Shown here piece by piece: positions 20,263 to 31,979 of a stretch of 64,000 nt of DNA. The translations under genes were made by a program, and so were the position numbers. The notes beneath the pieces were generated by a model. It worked only from the letters and a program-made list of their open reading frames with translations. It was not told the DNA's origin and did not search any database. Within the stretch, counting starts at the first letter, position 1, and each line of letters starts with the position of its first letter. This DNA is from Sorex araneus. Taxonomy: Eukaryota; Chordata; Mammalia; Eulipotyphla; Soricidae. Location of the stretch: assembly GCF_027595985.1 (NCBI RefSeq), contig NC_073302.1:165709951-165773950 (forward strand). The letters run 5' to 3'.

Positions 20263-22569
20263 AATTTTCTTATTTTTCCTATAATCACATGTCAGTATTT
20301 TTTACAGTGCAAATATGGGAGATGGACTCAAAAATTTAGCAGAAATCAACAGCAATTTTTTGATTAAATTAAGATACTACTTGTAAAAATCTTCCTCTAT
20401 AATTATTTCTCTGTGTCTTCTCTAGTGGCCCTTTCCCCATCATAACACATACACTCACACAAATAATTAAAGCTATCTGGACACCATTAAATATTATGAT
20501 CATTGCTTCATAACTGGCTCTTACTGAATCATTTTCTACAATAGTTTTTTTCAATCATATTCCTTACGTTTAGTGCCTAAAAGTGCTCAGATTCTCTAGC
20601 CACTCCAGGGCCTAATGTTCTGAACGTTTTCACCCCCTTTCATTCCTTCTCGACAGCTAGGCAATTCCTCTTTGGCTCATCACTTTATAATAATTTATTA
20701 AAGGGAAGACAAAAATATAATATAAATGTTTCCATTCCTCTTTCAGACACAGCCTTTGAGTTAATAGACTTGGAAGGCATGTGGCCAATCTTTTAAGTCA
20801 TGTCAGATAGTAGTTTTACCAAACGTTCACAACAGAATTAGGCACTCCTACCTTACAACCCCATAAACTGTTTCCCCAGAGCTTGCCCACTTACTGTCAA
20901 GCTAAATAATTAAAAACTTTTATACACAGAAGCACACCAAAGTACCAATTTTTGTTAGTTAAGTTAAACAGTTCTTGTTGATCTATCAGACACACCTATA
21001 AATCTTAGTGACAAGGCAGTGTAAATCTACTTTTTTTCCACGCCACAGTCCATCTCATGGCAGTGTAGAAGGGCAGGTGAATCACAGTCATTTAAAGATA
21101 TCTGTCCCTCATTTCTTGTGTTTCTGCTCTCATTTGGGTTTTCAGAATTCCCTCTTTTCAGTCAGCGTTTAAGTGCATAGGTGAACAGAAAGACAAGTGA
21201 GAAGTGACAACTCATATGACTTGTTTCTAGTACCCAGGTATAACCTGATGCACAACAGAACTTAGCAATATACATATGTGCATATATATGTTTTATATGT
21301 GAATATATATACCTAAGTGAGAAAAAGTGAATAAAGTATGTGCCTCACAGAATAAAATTCACCAATCTAGGTCAGTACTAGCAGTCCCTACATAAAAGCA
21401 TCATTTGCCAAGAAAAGGCACTCACTCCTCAAGAATTTTCTTTTTTCCAACCAGAAAGTTGTTACAGTAAATATGCAAATATAAAAATCCAAAGATGCCA
21501 ACCCAAAGCCTTTAGTGTTAAGCAATGATTTCTGCACAAATTGACATCAGAAATCAATGGCCTGGATGGAAGATGAAGGAAATTTAATGAAAAGTGGGAA
21601 AGCGAGCGACAGTGTGGTTGAAATTTAAGGATAAATATCTAGGGATCCCAATAACTAACTCCAAGGTAAGTAGTTATGGTAAGCAACATTATAAGATGAC
21701 TCTCAATATTATTACCTACGGTCTCATGTCTTACACTATCCTCCATAGCTGCCCTAAGAATATAATTGAATTGTATAGCTCTCTTGGATAGTATAAGATA
21801 ATGCAATTGCTAATCCCATGAGCTTCCAAGATCATCAAAGACTCTGTACTAGCCAATTGAAGAGACAAGTACTCCCATTAGTACTGCAGAAGAAAAGTTC
21901 CATACTGTCTTGAGGGCCCCATGGCAGGGAATTGCAGGTGCCTTCCAGAAGTTGACTCTGCCCCAGAACATGTCACCAGCAAGAATGTAGTGATAAAGGC
22001 TCTACAATTTCAAGTAACTATATTCTGCCCACAGTGGTGACTAAAAACCAGTAAGTCACAGATGCATATGTACTTTTCACTGATACCTTAATTTTTACCC
22101 GTTTAATACAGAAATCAGCTATACTACTGTTCAGAACCGAAGAACTACGAGATAACACATTGGTCCTTAAACTGCTCAGCAATTTGTTACGGAAGCAATA
22201 GACAACTAGGACAGTAGCTAAGATTTTTGCACATGGTCACATAATAGACAACAAATTTTCTATTACTAAATGATAACTTAGGGAAATTATGTACAAACTA
22301 AACTATGTACCAAATAGACTAAAGGAGATCAGTCTTTTATTCAAGAAAACAAAATAAAATGGTTACTTTCTTTTCTTCAAGGATAAAGCAAAGGCTACAG
22401 AGGCCAATGGCTTACTAGGTAAATAGCTTTGTATTTTATTTAACATTTTATTTAAGTTTCCATTGTTTCTGCAACTGACTTTTTATAATTTTAAATCCCA
22501 TCTTGCAGGTTAGTAAATCTTCAAGATTTTGGAATCTGTCAGATGACACAAAGGTTGCTGAAAAAGAAT
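20263..22569. other. Unique stretch
   Basis: No coding region recognised. 20580-20690 is vaguely L2-like (CCACTCCAGGGCCTAA, GGCAATTCCTCTTTGGC) but too weak to call. The short open frames are isolated and lack domains. Confidence 0.45.
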
Positions 22570-22712
22570 TAAGAGGACTTAAGTGATAGAGCATATGCCT
22601 GGTCTATGCAAGGCACTGGGTACAATGTCCCTGCATATAGCTCTGGTCACCTCCACACTGCTGAAACTAGTACTAGAAGGTGTGACCCACTCTGCAATAA
22701 AAAAATACAAAT
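22570..22712 (+). mobile_element. Old short SINE
   Basis: AGTGATAGAGCATATGCCTGGTCTATGCAAGGCACTGGG head and AGAAGGTGTGACCCACTCTGC end, with AAAAAAATACAAATAA tail. Confidence 0.6.
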
Positions 22713-24189
22713 AATTTTGTATTTTTAAGAATTTTTAAGAATAAAAATTAGTTTATTAGACTATAGAAACTTTAGTTTTCTAAAGGAAGAAATTTCAAGG
22801 TCTGATGCTTTGAATACCACCATATTTACATATAAATAATAAATAGATTTGACCTATTATATTTGTGACAACTACTTTCATTTGATAAAAATTATTTTGG
22901 AAAAAATTCCAGAGCTATGCAATGGTTTAAATGGGCATATATTCTTTTTGAAAAATGTTGATTCTATTTTTCCACATCTGTTCATCTGACATTATTTGTA
23001 GAAAGATAAAGAGAGAATAATCACAACCAGAAACAAACCAAGCTTATTCTCCATTGCACTGATTAACACTTGCTAATGGCACTGACAAGAAGAATCTAGT
23101 ATTCAATCATATATTATATTTGACTGTGAGTTATGCTTAATAACATTGCAAACACAGCGATAATATTATGGAAGTAACTCCTATTTCTAATAAATGTCAA
23201 GGCATAGTTAAGTGTACTGTCAACAATGCTGTCGATTAATTGTCAATTACTAGTGCCAAGGTAAAGGCGAGCTGTTTGTTTTCTGAGCAAACAGTTCATT
23301 GAGAAGATGGTTTTAATTATAAATCTCTCACGTCCTTCCACATTAAGTGTCTTACTAGATGTTGAACCATCATTAATGTCTTACATAGTGGAGTCGTCTT
23401 AGCAATTGTTTAACAGCTATTTTGCAATTATAAGCAGCACACTAGTTAAACAAAATTAGAGTCCACAATTATTTTTATAATGAATTGAAAATATAAAAAT
23501 ACATGCAACTCTCTGGAAGTCAAAGCATGCTTAATTCCTTAGCTTCCCATGGAGTGAAGGGTTAATTTATTAAGGAATGCAATATGATTACAGCAATTAT
23601 GGCATATTGGTTCTTGATAAGTAAGATTTTCTGGAGTTTTAAATCTAGCAAGGAAATTACCTCTATATGATTCTCTTAGGACACCAAAAAGCACTTTAAA
23701 AAAAAAAAACCTCTTATGTGCTCAGAGTCTGTGAAAATACTTACCTTTAACTAATGGACTTTTTGAAAAATTAAATTAAGTACCTTGAATTTATCACTTA
23801 GAAACAATAAATGCATTTGCATTCATCACATTAATCCTGAGGAAGGACTATGTTTCTTTTCATTGTCTGTAATTATATAATTATTTGCTGTTTACATGTA
23901 AGTACATATAAGCATAAAATGAAATCATATTTTTAAAATGTGGTGATTACTGTGCTTATTTTACTACATGGAGTACTTAATCAGTTCCAAGCGTGATAAC
24001 ATAATGGGAAATATATCTTGGGCATAAAACAATTCAAAGAAATTTTTTCAATCTTGGATTTTTCACAGCTACTTAGAAAGTTGCAAAGTTCAGCTTATCT
24101 TACCTTACCACCAACTAGATGGTCAGATTTTTTCATCAAATCTCTGAGTGAACGACTTGAGGCTCTTTCTGTTCCTGGAGCGAGCAGGT
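22713..24189. other. Repeat-free stretch, candidate conserved noncoding DNA
   Basis: The longest run without a recognised repeat in this half of the window. 23120-23640 is AT-rich but not low-complexity, with clustered homeodomain-type cores (TCGATTAATTGTCAATTACT, TTTGCAATTATAAGC, GTTTAACAGC). No open frame spans it. Function is inferred from texture only. Confidence 0.35.
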
Positions 24190-24299
24190 ATCATTGGGCG
24201 ACACTAGCTTGCGACAGGGACAAATGGAGATGTTACTGGCGCCCGCTTGAGCAAATCGAAGATCAACGGGACTACAAGTGATACAAGTGATACTTAGAA
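24190..24299 (+). mobile_element. 3' fragment of the variant long SINE
   Basis: TCATTGGGCGACACTAGCTTGCGACAGGGAC matches the variant insert at 29990-30060 in reverse. Then GAGATGTTACTGGCGCCCGC, GAGCAAATCGAAGATCAACGGGA and a tail with the ten-base unit TACAAGTGAT repeated. Confidence 0.8.
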
Positions 24300-25139
24300 A
24301 GTACTGCAGAACACATCATACACGGGCTTGTCAGTCCTATAACAGGAACCGCTACCATATTAATTCAAAGTTCAGTTTAGGCACCTCTATCCTCCACCTC
24401 CAATATTTGTTTCTGCAAACACTGCCTTTAGCCACTGTATCAATATAGCCACCCCAGCTATATTCTGTCTCATCAGCCCATGCTAGCACTTCGTAACAAA
24501 TACAATTTCTAATCATTATTTTCAAAAAGTGCTCACTTATCGTGTAATGTCATCTCTCAGAATATAAGCACCAGCAGTCCATCATGGTTTAGCTCCATGT
24601 TTCTAGTGCCATGTATGGGCTTTATATATAGTACATTTTAATGAATAGATGTTAAAACTAACAAGACAATGAATGAAAGAATATGGGTGCTGTACTTAAA
24701 CAGCTAGACTATTTGGCCGCAATGTTTGCAATTTGTCATCAGTCTATAAGCATAGCAACAGAGGAGAGTAATGAATACTCTGAAGATAAGAATCAGTTCC
24801 CCAAACCACAATTCTCTTCCATCTTCTATCATGAGGCATGTCTCTGAGCACTTTGGCAAAAAGGGTAGGGCTACAGAATTTATTGACAACACATGAGATA
24901 TTGAGTAGAAATAATGCAGTATGGCATCATAAAGCTTGGTACCAGTTGAAGTGGAAAGCTTCATAGCATCCATCTAAAATGTCAACCAAAAGAACAATCC
25001 AAATGTACATCTAAAAGTACAATCTAAAGGAGTTTCTTCACTAGCTGAAAATACAAATAAACAGCTAATCATGATTTTTTTCAAAATAGGGCTCACTTAG
25101 CAGTATTCTGAGACCAGTATCATTTACATTAGAACTTGG
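24300..25139. other. Unique stretch
   Basis: An 89-codon antisense frame (24704-24973) has no recognisable domain. Nothing else seen. Confidence 0.45.
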
Positions 25140-25275
25140 TCCAGTGGTGCTCAGGTCTGGAAGTACGAAGGTTCCATCAAGGCTACACAGAATAATTCTG
25201 GAGTGGGGTTGAGGAATTCAGCCAGATGTTGCATACACAGGCCTCTATTCTACCACTTGAGTTGTCTCCCCACTA
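25140..25275 (-). mobile_element. Very old short SINE, antisense
   Basis: CAGTGGTGCTCAGGTCTGG and GGAATTCAGCCAGATGTTGCATACACAGGCC align weakly with the SINE complement. Confidence 0.4.
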
Positions 25276-25525
25276 TACTACATTTTATTCTGATAAAAAT
25301 TGTGTTTTAGGACTTGCTCAGGAAAAGCCCAAGGAATAACTAAATTAGAATGAAGGCAGGTTTTTCCCCTATATGTGTGAACCATCTTCCTCAAGAATAT
25401 TTCCACAGTCTTAGTCAAGAATATTTCTACTGTCTCAGTGTTGGAAGGCTTTTCATCAAAAAACTATGAACAGGAAAATAAAAGATCACAGAGGCATGAA
25501 GACAATAACTAAAAATTTGCATAGA

Positions 25526-25701
25526 GGGACTGGAGAGATAGTACAGTAGGTCAGTACTTGCCTGGTACACAATTGACCTGGGTTCAATCCTTGGCACCAC
25601 ATATGCCCCCCCAAGCCCCGCCAAGAGTGACCCTTGGATTCCAAGCCAGGAGTAAGCTTAGAGCACCACCAGGGCATGGCCCCCAAAAGCATAAATAATA
25701 A
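25526..25701 (+). mobile_element. Short SINE
   Basis: AGGGACTGGAGAGATAGTACAG head, GACCTGGGTTCAATCCTTGGCACC B box, AGCCAGGAGTAAGC body and GCATAAATAATAAA tail. Confidence 0.9.
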
Positions 25702-25919
25702 AAGTACGTAGGACCACTAGTGCTAAATAATCAGGAGGCATCAAAGGACATTGTTATCAATAATGATCTTTTAATGCTTAGATTCCCAGTACCTCTGTTC
25801 TAAGTCAAATTTAGAACCTATTTCATATTTGAGACATGTTATTTACTTCATACTCATGATTCTCTTGTCACTAAGGTAGCACTATGTCATACAGAATTAT
25901 TGACAATATACATAACTAT

Positions 25920-26173
25920 GGACTGGAGCGATAGCACAGTGGTAGGGCATTTGCCTTGCACACGGCCAACTTGGGTTTGATTCCTCCATCCCTCTTGGAC
26001 AGCACGGCAAGCTACGAAGAGTATCCTGTCTGCCTGGCAGAGCCTGGCAAGCTACCTGTGATGTATTCAATATGCCAAAACCAGTAACAATAAATCTCAC
26101 AATGGAGACATTACTGTTGCCCACTTGAGCAAATCAATGAACAATGGGACAACAGTGCTACGACAGTGCAGTG
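25920..26173 (+). mobile_element. Long SINE (tRNA head plus long body)
   Basis: Head GACTGGAGCGATAGCACAGT, B box GGGTTTGATTCC, then the long-type body: CTTGGACAGCACGGCAAGCTAC, GCAGAGCCTGGCAAGCTACC, ATATGCCAAAACCAGTAACAA, GAGACATTACTG and CAAATCAATGAACAATGGGAC. It ends in an ACAGTGCTACG/ACAGTGC repeat, not poly(A). A possible short duplication TAACTATG occurs at 25912 and 26181. Confidence 0.92.
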
Positions 26174-26188
26174 CTATATTTAACTATG

Positions 26189-27841
26189 CCTTGGCATTTA
26201 TTAGAAATAGGATTTACTTTATAATATTATCTTCTTTCTTACAATGTTATTATGTCATTGACAGTAGCTTTATGTTGCACTGTCAGGTGCACACTAAGAA
26301 ATTGATAAATTATGTTGAAATATCTTTTCATATTTGATTTACAGGTAAATATGTGAAACTATTTAATATAGAAAAAATTGGTTATGATGTACAACCACAA
26401 AATATCTTTTAAGGTTTTCTTTTATTTCCATATAGCAACTAGAAAATATACATGATTAGATTACTTTAGAACAAGTATAATTAAATGATTAGACAAACAG
26501 CAAGAATAAACTAAAATCACTAAAGATATGCCCTATAGAATGTATGTCTTATACATTTTTATATTATATAACCAGCCTATTTCTCACTGGTTGTAATCAT
26601 TTCATACTTGGACTCATTCTCAAAATTATAATTTATAGTGTTTGATTAAAACAAAATGAAAAGGACTTAATGTGGGACCATTAGAAGTATGTTTTTAGTA
26701 AGAGTTAAAAGCTCCACAATCAAAATTTATTTTGCAAAGCAAGATAATGTATATATAACATACATGTATGTGTACATATGCATATATAATATATATATTT
26801 CCCCATGTGACAATGAAAAAAGTCAAACTTTATATTGTCAAAATGCACTGGAGAACAGGAAAGTAAGTAGTTGACTATGTTACACGGAAAAATTAGAAAA
26901 GCTAGAATTTTAAAGTTTCCTGCAGAACTAGTCTGCAGTAACTCACAGATTACTAACAACTTATGCAAGTTTAACATGCCTATTCCATCTGCTCTTCATT
27001 AAAAAAAAACTTGTCACCATAGCAACTGCCACATGCTATGGTATTTATGCCGCATCTGATGTACAAAGCATAGTTTGTGTAGGAAGGAGTGTGTGTATGT
27101 ATATGATGTGGCAGCTGTCGTCTCTGCCATTTTGTTGCTGCTTTAGAATAAAACAAGTAGTGATTCTGAAAACTCATTTGAGTAGTGATACTAGTGCTCA
27201 TTTAACTAAATCCTCACTGACAACCATAATCCTTTATCGAATCATTTGACATTAGTTGGCTGACTTACTTAAAAGGGGTTATTTTTAATGTTTTCTTAAG
27301 ATTTGTCTGTTTTAAAACTTATATTTATTACTCAAATTTTTTGTTTTGTAGTCTAAGTATCATGGTCTTGAAAGTGTTAATGTTTTTGGTTTTAATGCAT
27401 AAAGTGGCTGGATGGTTTTTAAAATTTTTTATTTTAATCCTTTAAGTAGACTTGATACATCAGAATTCTATTTTTCTAAAGCAGTAGGTAACACTGTTTG
27501 TGTGTGTGTGTGTGTGTGATATTACAATAGACAATAGATATCAGCTCAACTAGATAGTAGAAGTTTCCTCTCAGGAGTATTCTCTGCACAAAAGATATCT
27601 GTGTTCCTTTGTTCCATTATTTGTGTTGTATTTAAATTGCTAAGATTGAATTGGACATAAGAAGTATGGCAGATACTAGTGACATAATAAATTATAAATT
27701 ACAGTTTATATCTGCGCTAAAGGCTGGACATGCAAAACTGTGCTCTCTACTTTTTTATAAAATTTAAATTTTTGGAACGCTTGCTTCTCTTCCTAGTAGA
27801 GGTGGTCATGTGATACAATGAGTTCTAGTTAAAAGTCCATT
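26189..27841. other. Unique AT-rich stretch with microsatellites
   Basis: Includes an AT/GT-rich run at 26750-26798 and (TG)n at 27499-27518. The frames of 60-85 codons are unremarkable. Confidence 0.5.
27499..27518. repeat. (TG)n microsatellite
   Basis: Ten perfect TG units. Confidence 0.97.
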
Positions 27842-28012
27842 TGGGAGTGGCAGAGAGGTAGTTCCATGGGTAAGGCTCTTGTTTTGAACAATCAGCTGGA
27901 TTCGGAGCTGTCAATATATATGGTTCCCTGTGCCCCGCTAGGAGTGATCCTTGAGCACAGAGCCAGGAGTAAACCCTGAGCACTGCTGAGTGTGTCCCCC
28001 CAAACAAACCAA
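27842..28012 (+). mobile_element. Short SINE
   Basis: GGGAGTGGCAGAGAGGTAG head, GATCCTTGAGCACAGAGCCAGGAGTAAACCCTGAGCACTGCTGAGTGTG body, CCCCCAAACAAACC tail. Diverged. Confidence 0.8.
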
Positions 28013-28264
28013 TATAAAAGTTCCTTGGTGCAAATCTGTGGAAATCTTTGCGCCCTGGAACAAAATGTGCCTATCTCTATTGACACTGTTCCATTCCTTG
28101 TCTAACATTTTGAGTTTAAGTGATTATTTTCTGATGATGTGATGAATGTGGTAGACTTTAAGGAGAGAACAATGATATTTCAGCATGGTGGAAATGTTGC
28201 ACAAGTTGCTTTGTTCTGGCTGTTACATTTCTACTCAATTACATTTATAATAATTAAATTTCAG

Positions 28265-28445
28265 GGGCTAGAGTGATAGCACAGCAGGAAGGGTGTTTAC
28301 CTTGTACATGGCCAACCCGGGTTCAATTCCCAGCATCACATATGGTCCCCTGTGCACTTCCAGGAGTAATTCCTGAGTGCAGAGCCAGGAGTAAGCCCTG
28401 TGTATCGCCAGGTGTGACCCAAAAAGCAAAAAAAAAAAAAAAAAG
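28265..28445 (+). mobile_element. Short SINE with TSD
   Basis: GGGCTAGAGTGATAGCACAGCAGG head, AACCCGGGTTCAATTCCCAGC B box, ATCGCCAGGTGTGACCC end and poly(A). TSDs TTAAATTTCAG at 28254-28264 and 28446-28456. Confidence 0.95.
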
Positions 28446-28456
28446 TTAAATTTCAG

Positions 28457-28779
28457 TGAGGATATGGTCCCTAGTAGTCAAATATGTTATTTGCAAGCAA
28501 GTGAACTCTTCTCTGAGGGAATTATTATTTTGGGGCAAATAAAGTACTATAGTTTTATTCTAGAATATTAAAATTCAGACCATTATGTTTTAAAGATTAT
28601 TTTGTTTGTTCAAAACTACATATCAGAAAAATATCTAGCATATATTTAAATGCCCTTGATATAAAAAGTTATTTCTATATAATGAGCAAAATCTCAGCCT
28701 AAAACAGTTATACATGTGCACACAAACAATGAATAAACAGAAAACACTAACCAAGTTATAACTCCCTCACTCCAATTAA
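28457..28779. other. Unique stretch
   Basis: Nothing recognised. Confidence 0.5.
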
Positions 28780-28862
28780 TTTTTTGTGTGGCAGGAACTA
28801 AACCTACATTCTCACATATGCAATCTAAGACAAGTGCTCTATCCCTGCACTCCATCCCCAAA
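28780..28862 (-). mobile_element. SINE head fragment, antisense
   Basis: GGCAGGAACTAAACCTACATTC, then CAATCTAAGACAAGTGCTCTATCCCTGCACTCC, the complement of head and B box only. Confidence 0.6.
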
Positions 28863-28906
28863 TCAACTCAATTCCAAATTTTACGTGTCAAAAATATTCA
28901 ATTCCA

Positions 28907-29060
28907 GAGCTGGGAGACAGTTCAGCAGTTAAAATTCATGCCTACTATGCCCCCTACCCAAATTTTATTGCTGCCACCACATGCTGCATCAATCAATACT
29001 AAGTACATCCTTGCAGGACCCCCAGCGCCACCTGGTGTGGCTGTGGAGACCCTCCGCACC
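28907..29060 (+). mobile_element. Possible ancient SINE
   Basis: GAGCTGGGAGACAGTTCAGCAGTTAAAATTCATGCCTAC resembles a SINE head and CAGCGCCACCTGGTGTGGCTGTGG a SINE body end, with an unmatched middle. The overlapping 112-codon frame depends on this repeat and is not called. Confidence 0.35.
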
Positions 29061-29716
29061 TTCAGGACGACCCCGGGAACACTCAGCAGTACAGGGCCAA
29101 GCAGGATTTCATTCTCAGGATCATGAATGGAGACGACAGCACCGTGGACTGAGAATCTCTGCTTCACCTGCCCCACCTCCCTAGCACCGCTTGAGAGGCT
29201 CAGTTAAAACTTTTTAATATTATTTCAGATTAAATATATTCTTCTGAGCTATTATATTTTAGTATTTTAAACACTACTTCAAAGAATATGTTAAGTTAGT
29301 CAAGGTATTGCTTTTGATCACCTGCAGTTTTACTAATTTTAAGGATCAGACTGATATAGTGCCTATTGATAATTAGCTGAGCTGCATCATAATTTTAGTT
29401 CCAATTTTCCAAATATTATGCATATGCTCAAAAGAAGGAATTCACATAGGTAAGCACTCAGGTGGAGCTTCAACAGCAACAAAATATCTAAGTTGAAAAC
29501 ACCTCTTGTTTTATTGGCCTTTCACAAAGGTTATTATGATGTGTTAAGGTATATTTTACAGTATTGAGTTAAAGTAACTGTAATGTGTATAGGATAGAAA
29601 AGATAACCAATGACCCAGCAATAAACTTAGAACAGTCAAACCAGAAAATTAAGTGTAAACTGCAAGGTCCATAAAAAAATGATGTTAATTTGAGATTTAC
29701 TTTTCTTTCTCTATAC
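29061..29716. other. Unique stretch, GC-rich at its start
   Basis: 29061-29205 is unusually GC-rich (CACCTGCCCCACCTCC and neighbours) but no exon or repeat was identified. The rest is AT-rich. Confidence 0.4.
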
Positions 29717-29751
29717 CACACACACACACACATACACACACACACACACAC
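29717..29751. repeat. (CA)n microsatellite
   Basis: CA repeat with one TA interruption. It abuts the T-run at the 3' end of the antisense L1 copy that follows. Confidence 0.97.
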
Positions 29752-29761
29752 CCCAGAATTT

Positions 29762-30450
29762 TTTTAAATTTTATTTTACTGAATCACCATGAGAGTTACA
29801 AGCTTTCATATTTGAGTTACAATCATACAATGATAAAACACCCATCCCTCCACCATTGCACATTCCCAACCACCAATCTCCCCAGTATACCCACCCTTTC
29901 CCATCATCCCACTGTCTCCATGGCAGACAATTTCCCCAATACTCTCGCTCTAATTTTGGGCATTCACTGTCACTGTCATCAATTTGCTTGAGTGGGTGCC
30001 AGTATGATCTCCATTCGTTCCTGTAGCATGCTAATGTACCCCAATGGCATATTGGGGGCTCTTTCAGGGTCAGGGGAATGAGGACCGTCATTGTTACTGT
30101 TTTTGGCATATCGAGTATGCCATGGGTAGCTTGCCAGGCTCTGCCATGTGAATAGGATATTCTCGGTAGCTTGCCGGGCTCTCCAAGAGAGACAGAGGCT
30201 TTTGGGGTGGCCTCGGTCTTCGATACAAATATTGAGATGTTATCATGTTTGGTCCTTTATCTATTTTCAGCACACATCTCCCATTCCGACTGATCCCTCC
30301 AACCTTCATTGTCTTAAAGATCCCTTCTCTATCCCAGCTGCCTTTTCCTCCGCCCCACCCTACCCCCCTCATGAGGCAGGCTTCCAACTATGGAGAAATC
30401 TTCTTGGTCCTTGTGTCTACTGTCGTTGGGACACACCAGAAATTTTATCA
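29762..30450 (-). mobile_element. L1 3' UTR, antisense, split by a variant long SINE
   Basis: Left part complements the L1 terminus (GAATCACCATGAGAGTTACAAGC, CACCCATCCCTCCACCATTGCACATTCC). Right part complements L1 3' UTR 53280-53500 (ATCATGTTTGGTCCTTTATCTATTTTCAGCAC, TCTTGGTCCTTGTGTCTACTGTCGTTGGG). The SINE at 29965-30228 lies between. Confidence 0.85.
29965..30228 (-). mobile_element. Variant long SINE inserted in L1 3' UTR
   Basis: Antisense. CACTGTCACTGTCATC tail complement, then a roughly 90-bp insert (CTAATGTACCCCAATGGCATATTGGGGGCTC, then CAGGGTCAGGGGAATGAGG) absent from ordinary long SINEs but present in family A, then the shared body (TTTTTGGCATATCGAGTATGCC). It ends AGGCTTTTGGGGTGGCC instead of the tRNA head. 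Confidence 0.85.
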
Positions 30451-30547
30451 TTATAAGCAGATCTAATTAAATCTTGAATTCCAGGGATAGGTAATTCCAA
30501 CCTGTCTTCTACTCAATATTTGGTGGAAGCAATAGAACAGAATCTGC

Positions 30548-30787
30548 AGCGCTGTCATCCCGTTGTTCATTTATATGCTCGAGTGGGCACCAGTAACATC
30601 TCATTGTCAGACTTGTTTTTACTGTTTTTGGCATATTGGATACACCACAGGTAGCTTGCGAAGCACTGCCATGAGGGTGAGATACTCTTGGTAGCTTGCC
30701 GCGTTCTCTGAGAGGGGTGGAGGAATCCAACCCAGGCTGGTCATGTGCAAGGCAAATGTCCTACCCACTGTGCTATTGCTCCAGCCC
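30548..30787 (-). mobile_element. Long SINE, antisense
   Basis: GCTGTCATCCCGTTGTTCATT, GGGCACCAGTAACATCTC, GGCATATTGGATACACCAC, GGTAGCTTGCCGCGTTC, then head complement TGTGCAAGGC and CTATTGCTCCAGCCC. Confidence 0.92.
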
Positions 30788-30795
30788 TAGAATAG

Positions 30796-31107
30796 CATAT
30801 CAGAGATCAAATAGAAAGCAGGTTGTTCAAAGATCTAACATACATATTAGACTTCTAGTTGTCATATAACTGAATTTCACAGTATCTGACTAGTCAGTGG
30901 CGGGATGCATATTCATTTAGTGATACTTAAGAATCACGAAATACTGCTACTTATAAATTTTACTCAATTCTCAAAAATCAATTGAATTATATACATATGA
31001 AATAAATTAACTACTCTTTAGTCTTAGTGAATGTACACATTAATTTACTTTATTCACTAATTCAACCATATAATATTTGCTTATTCATTTTTAAATTCTT
31101 TCAAGAA
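30796..31107. other. Unique stretch
   Basis: AT-rich; nothing recognised. Confidence 0.5.
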
Positions 31108-31118
31108 TTACTGATCCC

Positions 31119-31968
31119 AATCTGGAACCAAGCAGCTCGCTGCAGAGATGCCTCCGGACTTTAAGCCAGGTCAATGTCAACAGGGTGCCTCAGATGGGAA
31201 CAGGCACCATCCCTCCATCTGTGCCCTAGGAATCCCGGCAGCCGCCAGCTTCCAGAATCCAATGAACCCAGGTACACGGGATCAATAACAGCAAACACCA
31301 GGCCTCAAAGGATAGGGGATGGGCTGTTTTTTCTCATTTCTCAGTCCCTGTAACTCTGGAAGTCATGCCCATGAACTGCCTTTGGCTGATACTTAAGCTC
31401 TTTAACGGCCATGATGCAGAAACACACAAAGAATCTCGGAACCAATCAGCTTGCTGCAGAGGTTTCTCCAGACCTAAATTATCTAAAATTTTAGAATTCC
31501 AGGAGTGTGTGGCCGCTCTTGTGGCTGTGTGACATCTTCTGCTATTCATAACAAGCAATACTGTAGCCCTGTAGCACTGTCGTCCCATTGTTCAATGATT
31601 TGCTTGAGCGGGCACCAGTAATGTCTCCATTGTGAGACTTGCTGCTATTGTTTTTGGCATATTGAATATGCCACAGGTAGCTTGCCAGGCTCTGCTGTGC
31701 GAGTGGAATACTCTTGGTAGCTTGCTGGGCTCTCAGAGAGGGACCAAGGAATCAAACCCAGGTTGGCCGAGTGCAAGGCAGATGCTCTACCTGCTTTGCT
31801 ATCACTCCAGTCCAATAAGCAATACAAAATAAATTATCTAACATCTGCATTTTCAGCAGGTTTGAATGGTGGCTGGAATATTAAAAATAATGGTGGTGGG
31901 AAGGTATAATGATGGTGAGACTGTTATTGAAATTCTGAATTGTGAGCAACATTATGAAAATAAAAAAT
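31119..31968 (+). mobile_element. Family C LINE-tailed retroposon, split by a long SINE
   Basis: GC-rich head units start at 31121 (TCTGGAACCAAGCAGCTCGCTGCAGAGATG) and recur at 31434 (TCTCGGAACCAATCAGCTTGCTGCAGAGGT), about 313 bp apart. Then GAATTCCAGGAGTGTGTGGCCGC, and after the SINE a terminus GGTTTGAATGGTGGCTGGAATATT..TATGAAAATAAAAAATTT. Approximate TSDs TTACTGATCCC (31108-31118) and TTACTAAGCCC (31969-31979). No ORF. The 84-codon antisense frame is not conserved in the copy at 39 kb. Confidence 0.7.
31562..31816 (-). mobile_element. Long SINE, antisense, with TSD
   Basis: TSDs AAGCAATAC at 31553-31561 and 31817-31825. CAATGATTTGCTTGAGCGGGCACCAGTAATG, CATATTGAATATGCCACAGG and head complement ending CTATCACTCCAGTCC. 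The tail complement is TGTAGCCCTGTAGCACTG, again a short tandem repeat rather than poly(A). Confidence 0.93.
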
Positions 31969-31979
31969 TTACTAAGCCC

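Noticed and set aside
28788-29126. 112-codon frame in a GC-rich patch
   Set aside because: It begins in an antisense SINE fragment and overlaps a probable old SINE; no recognisable protein.
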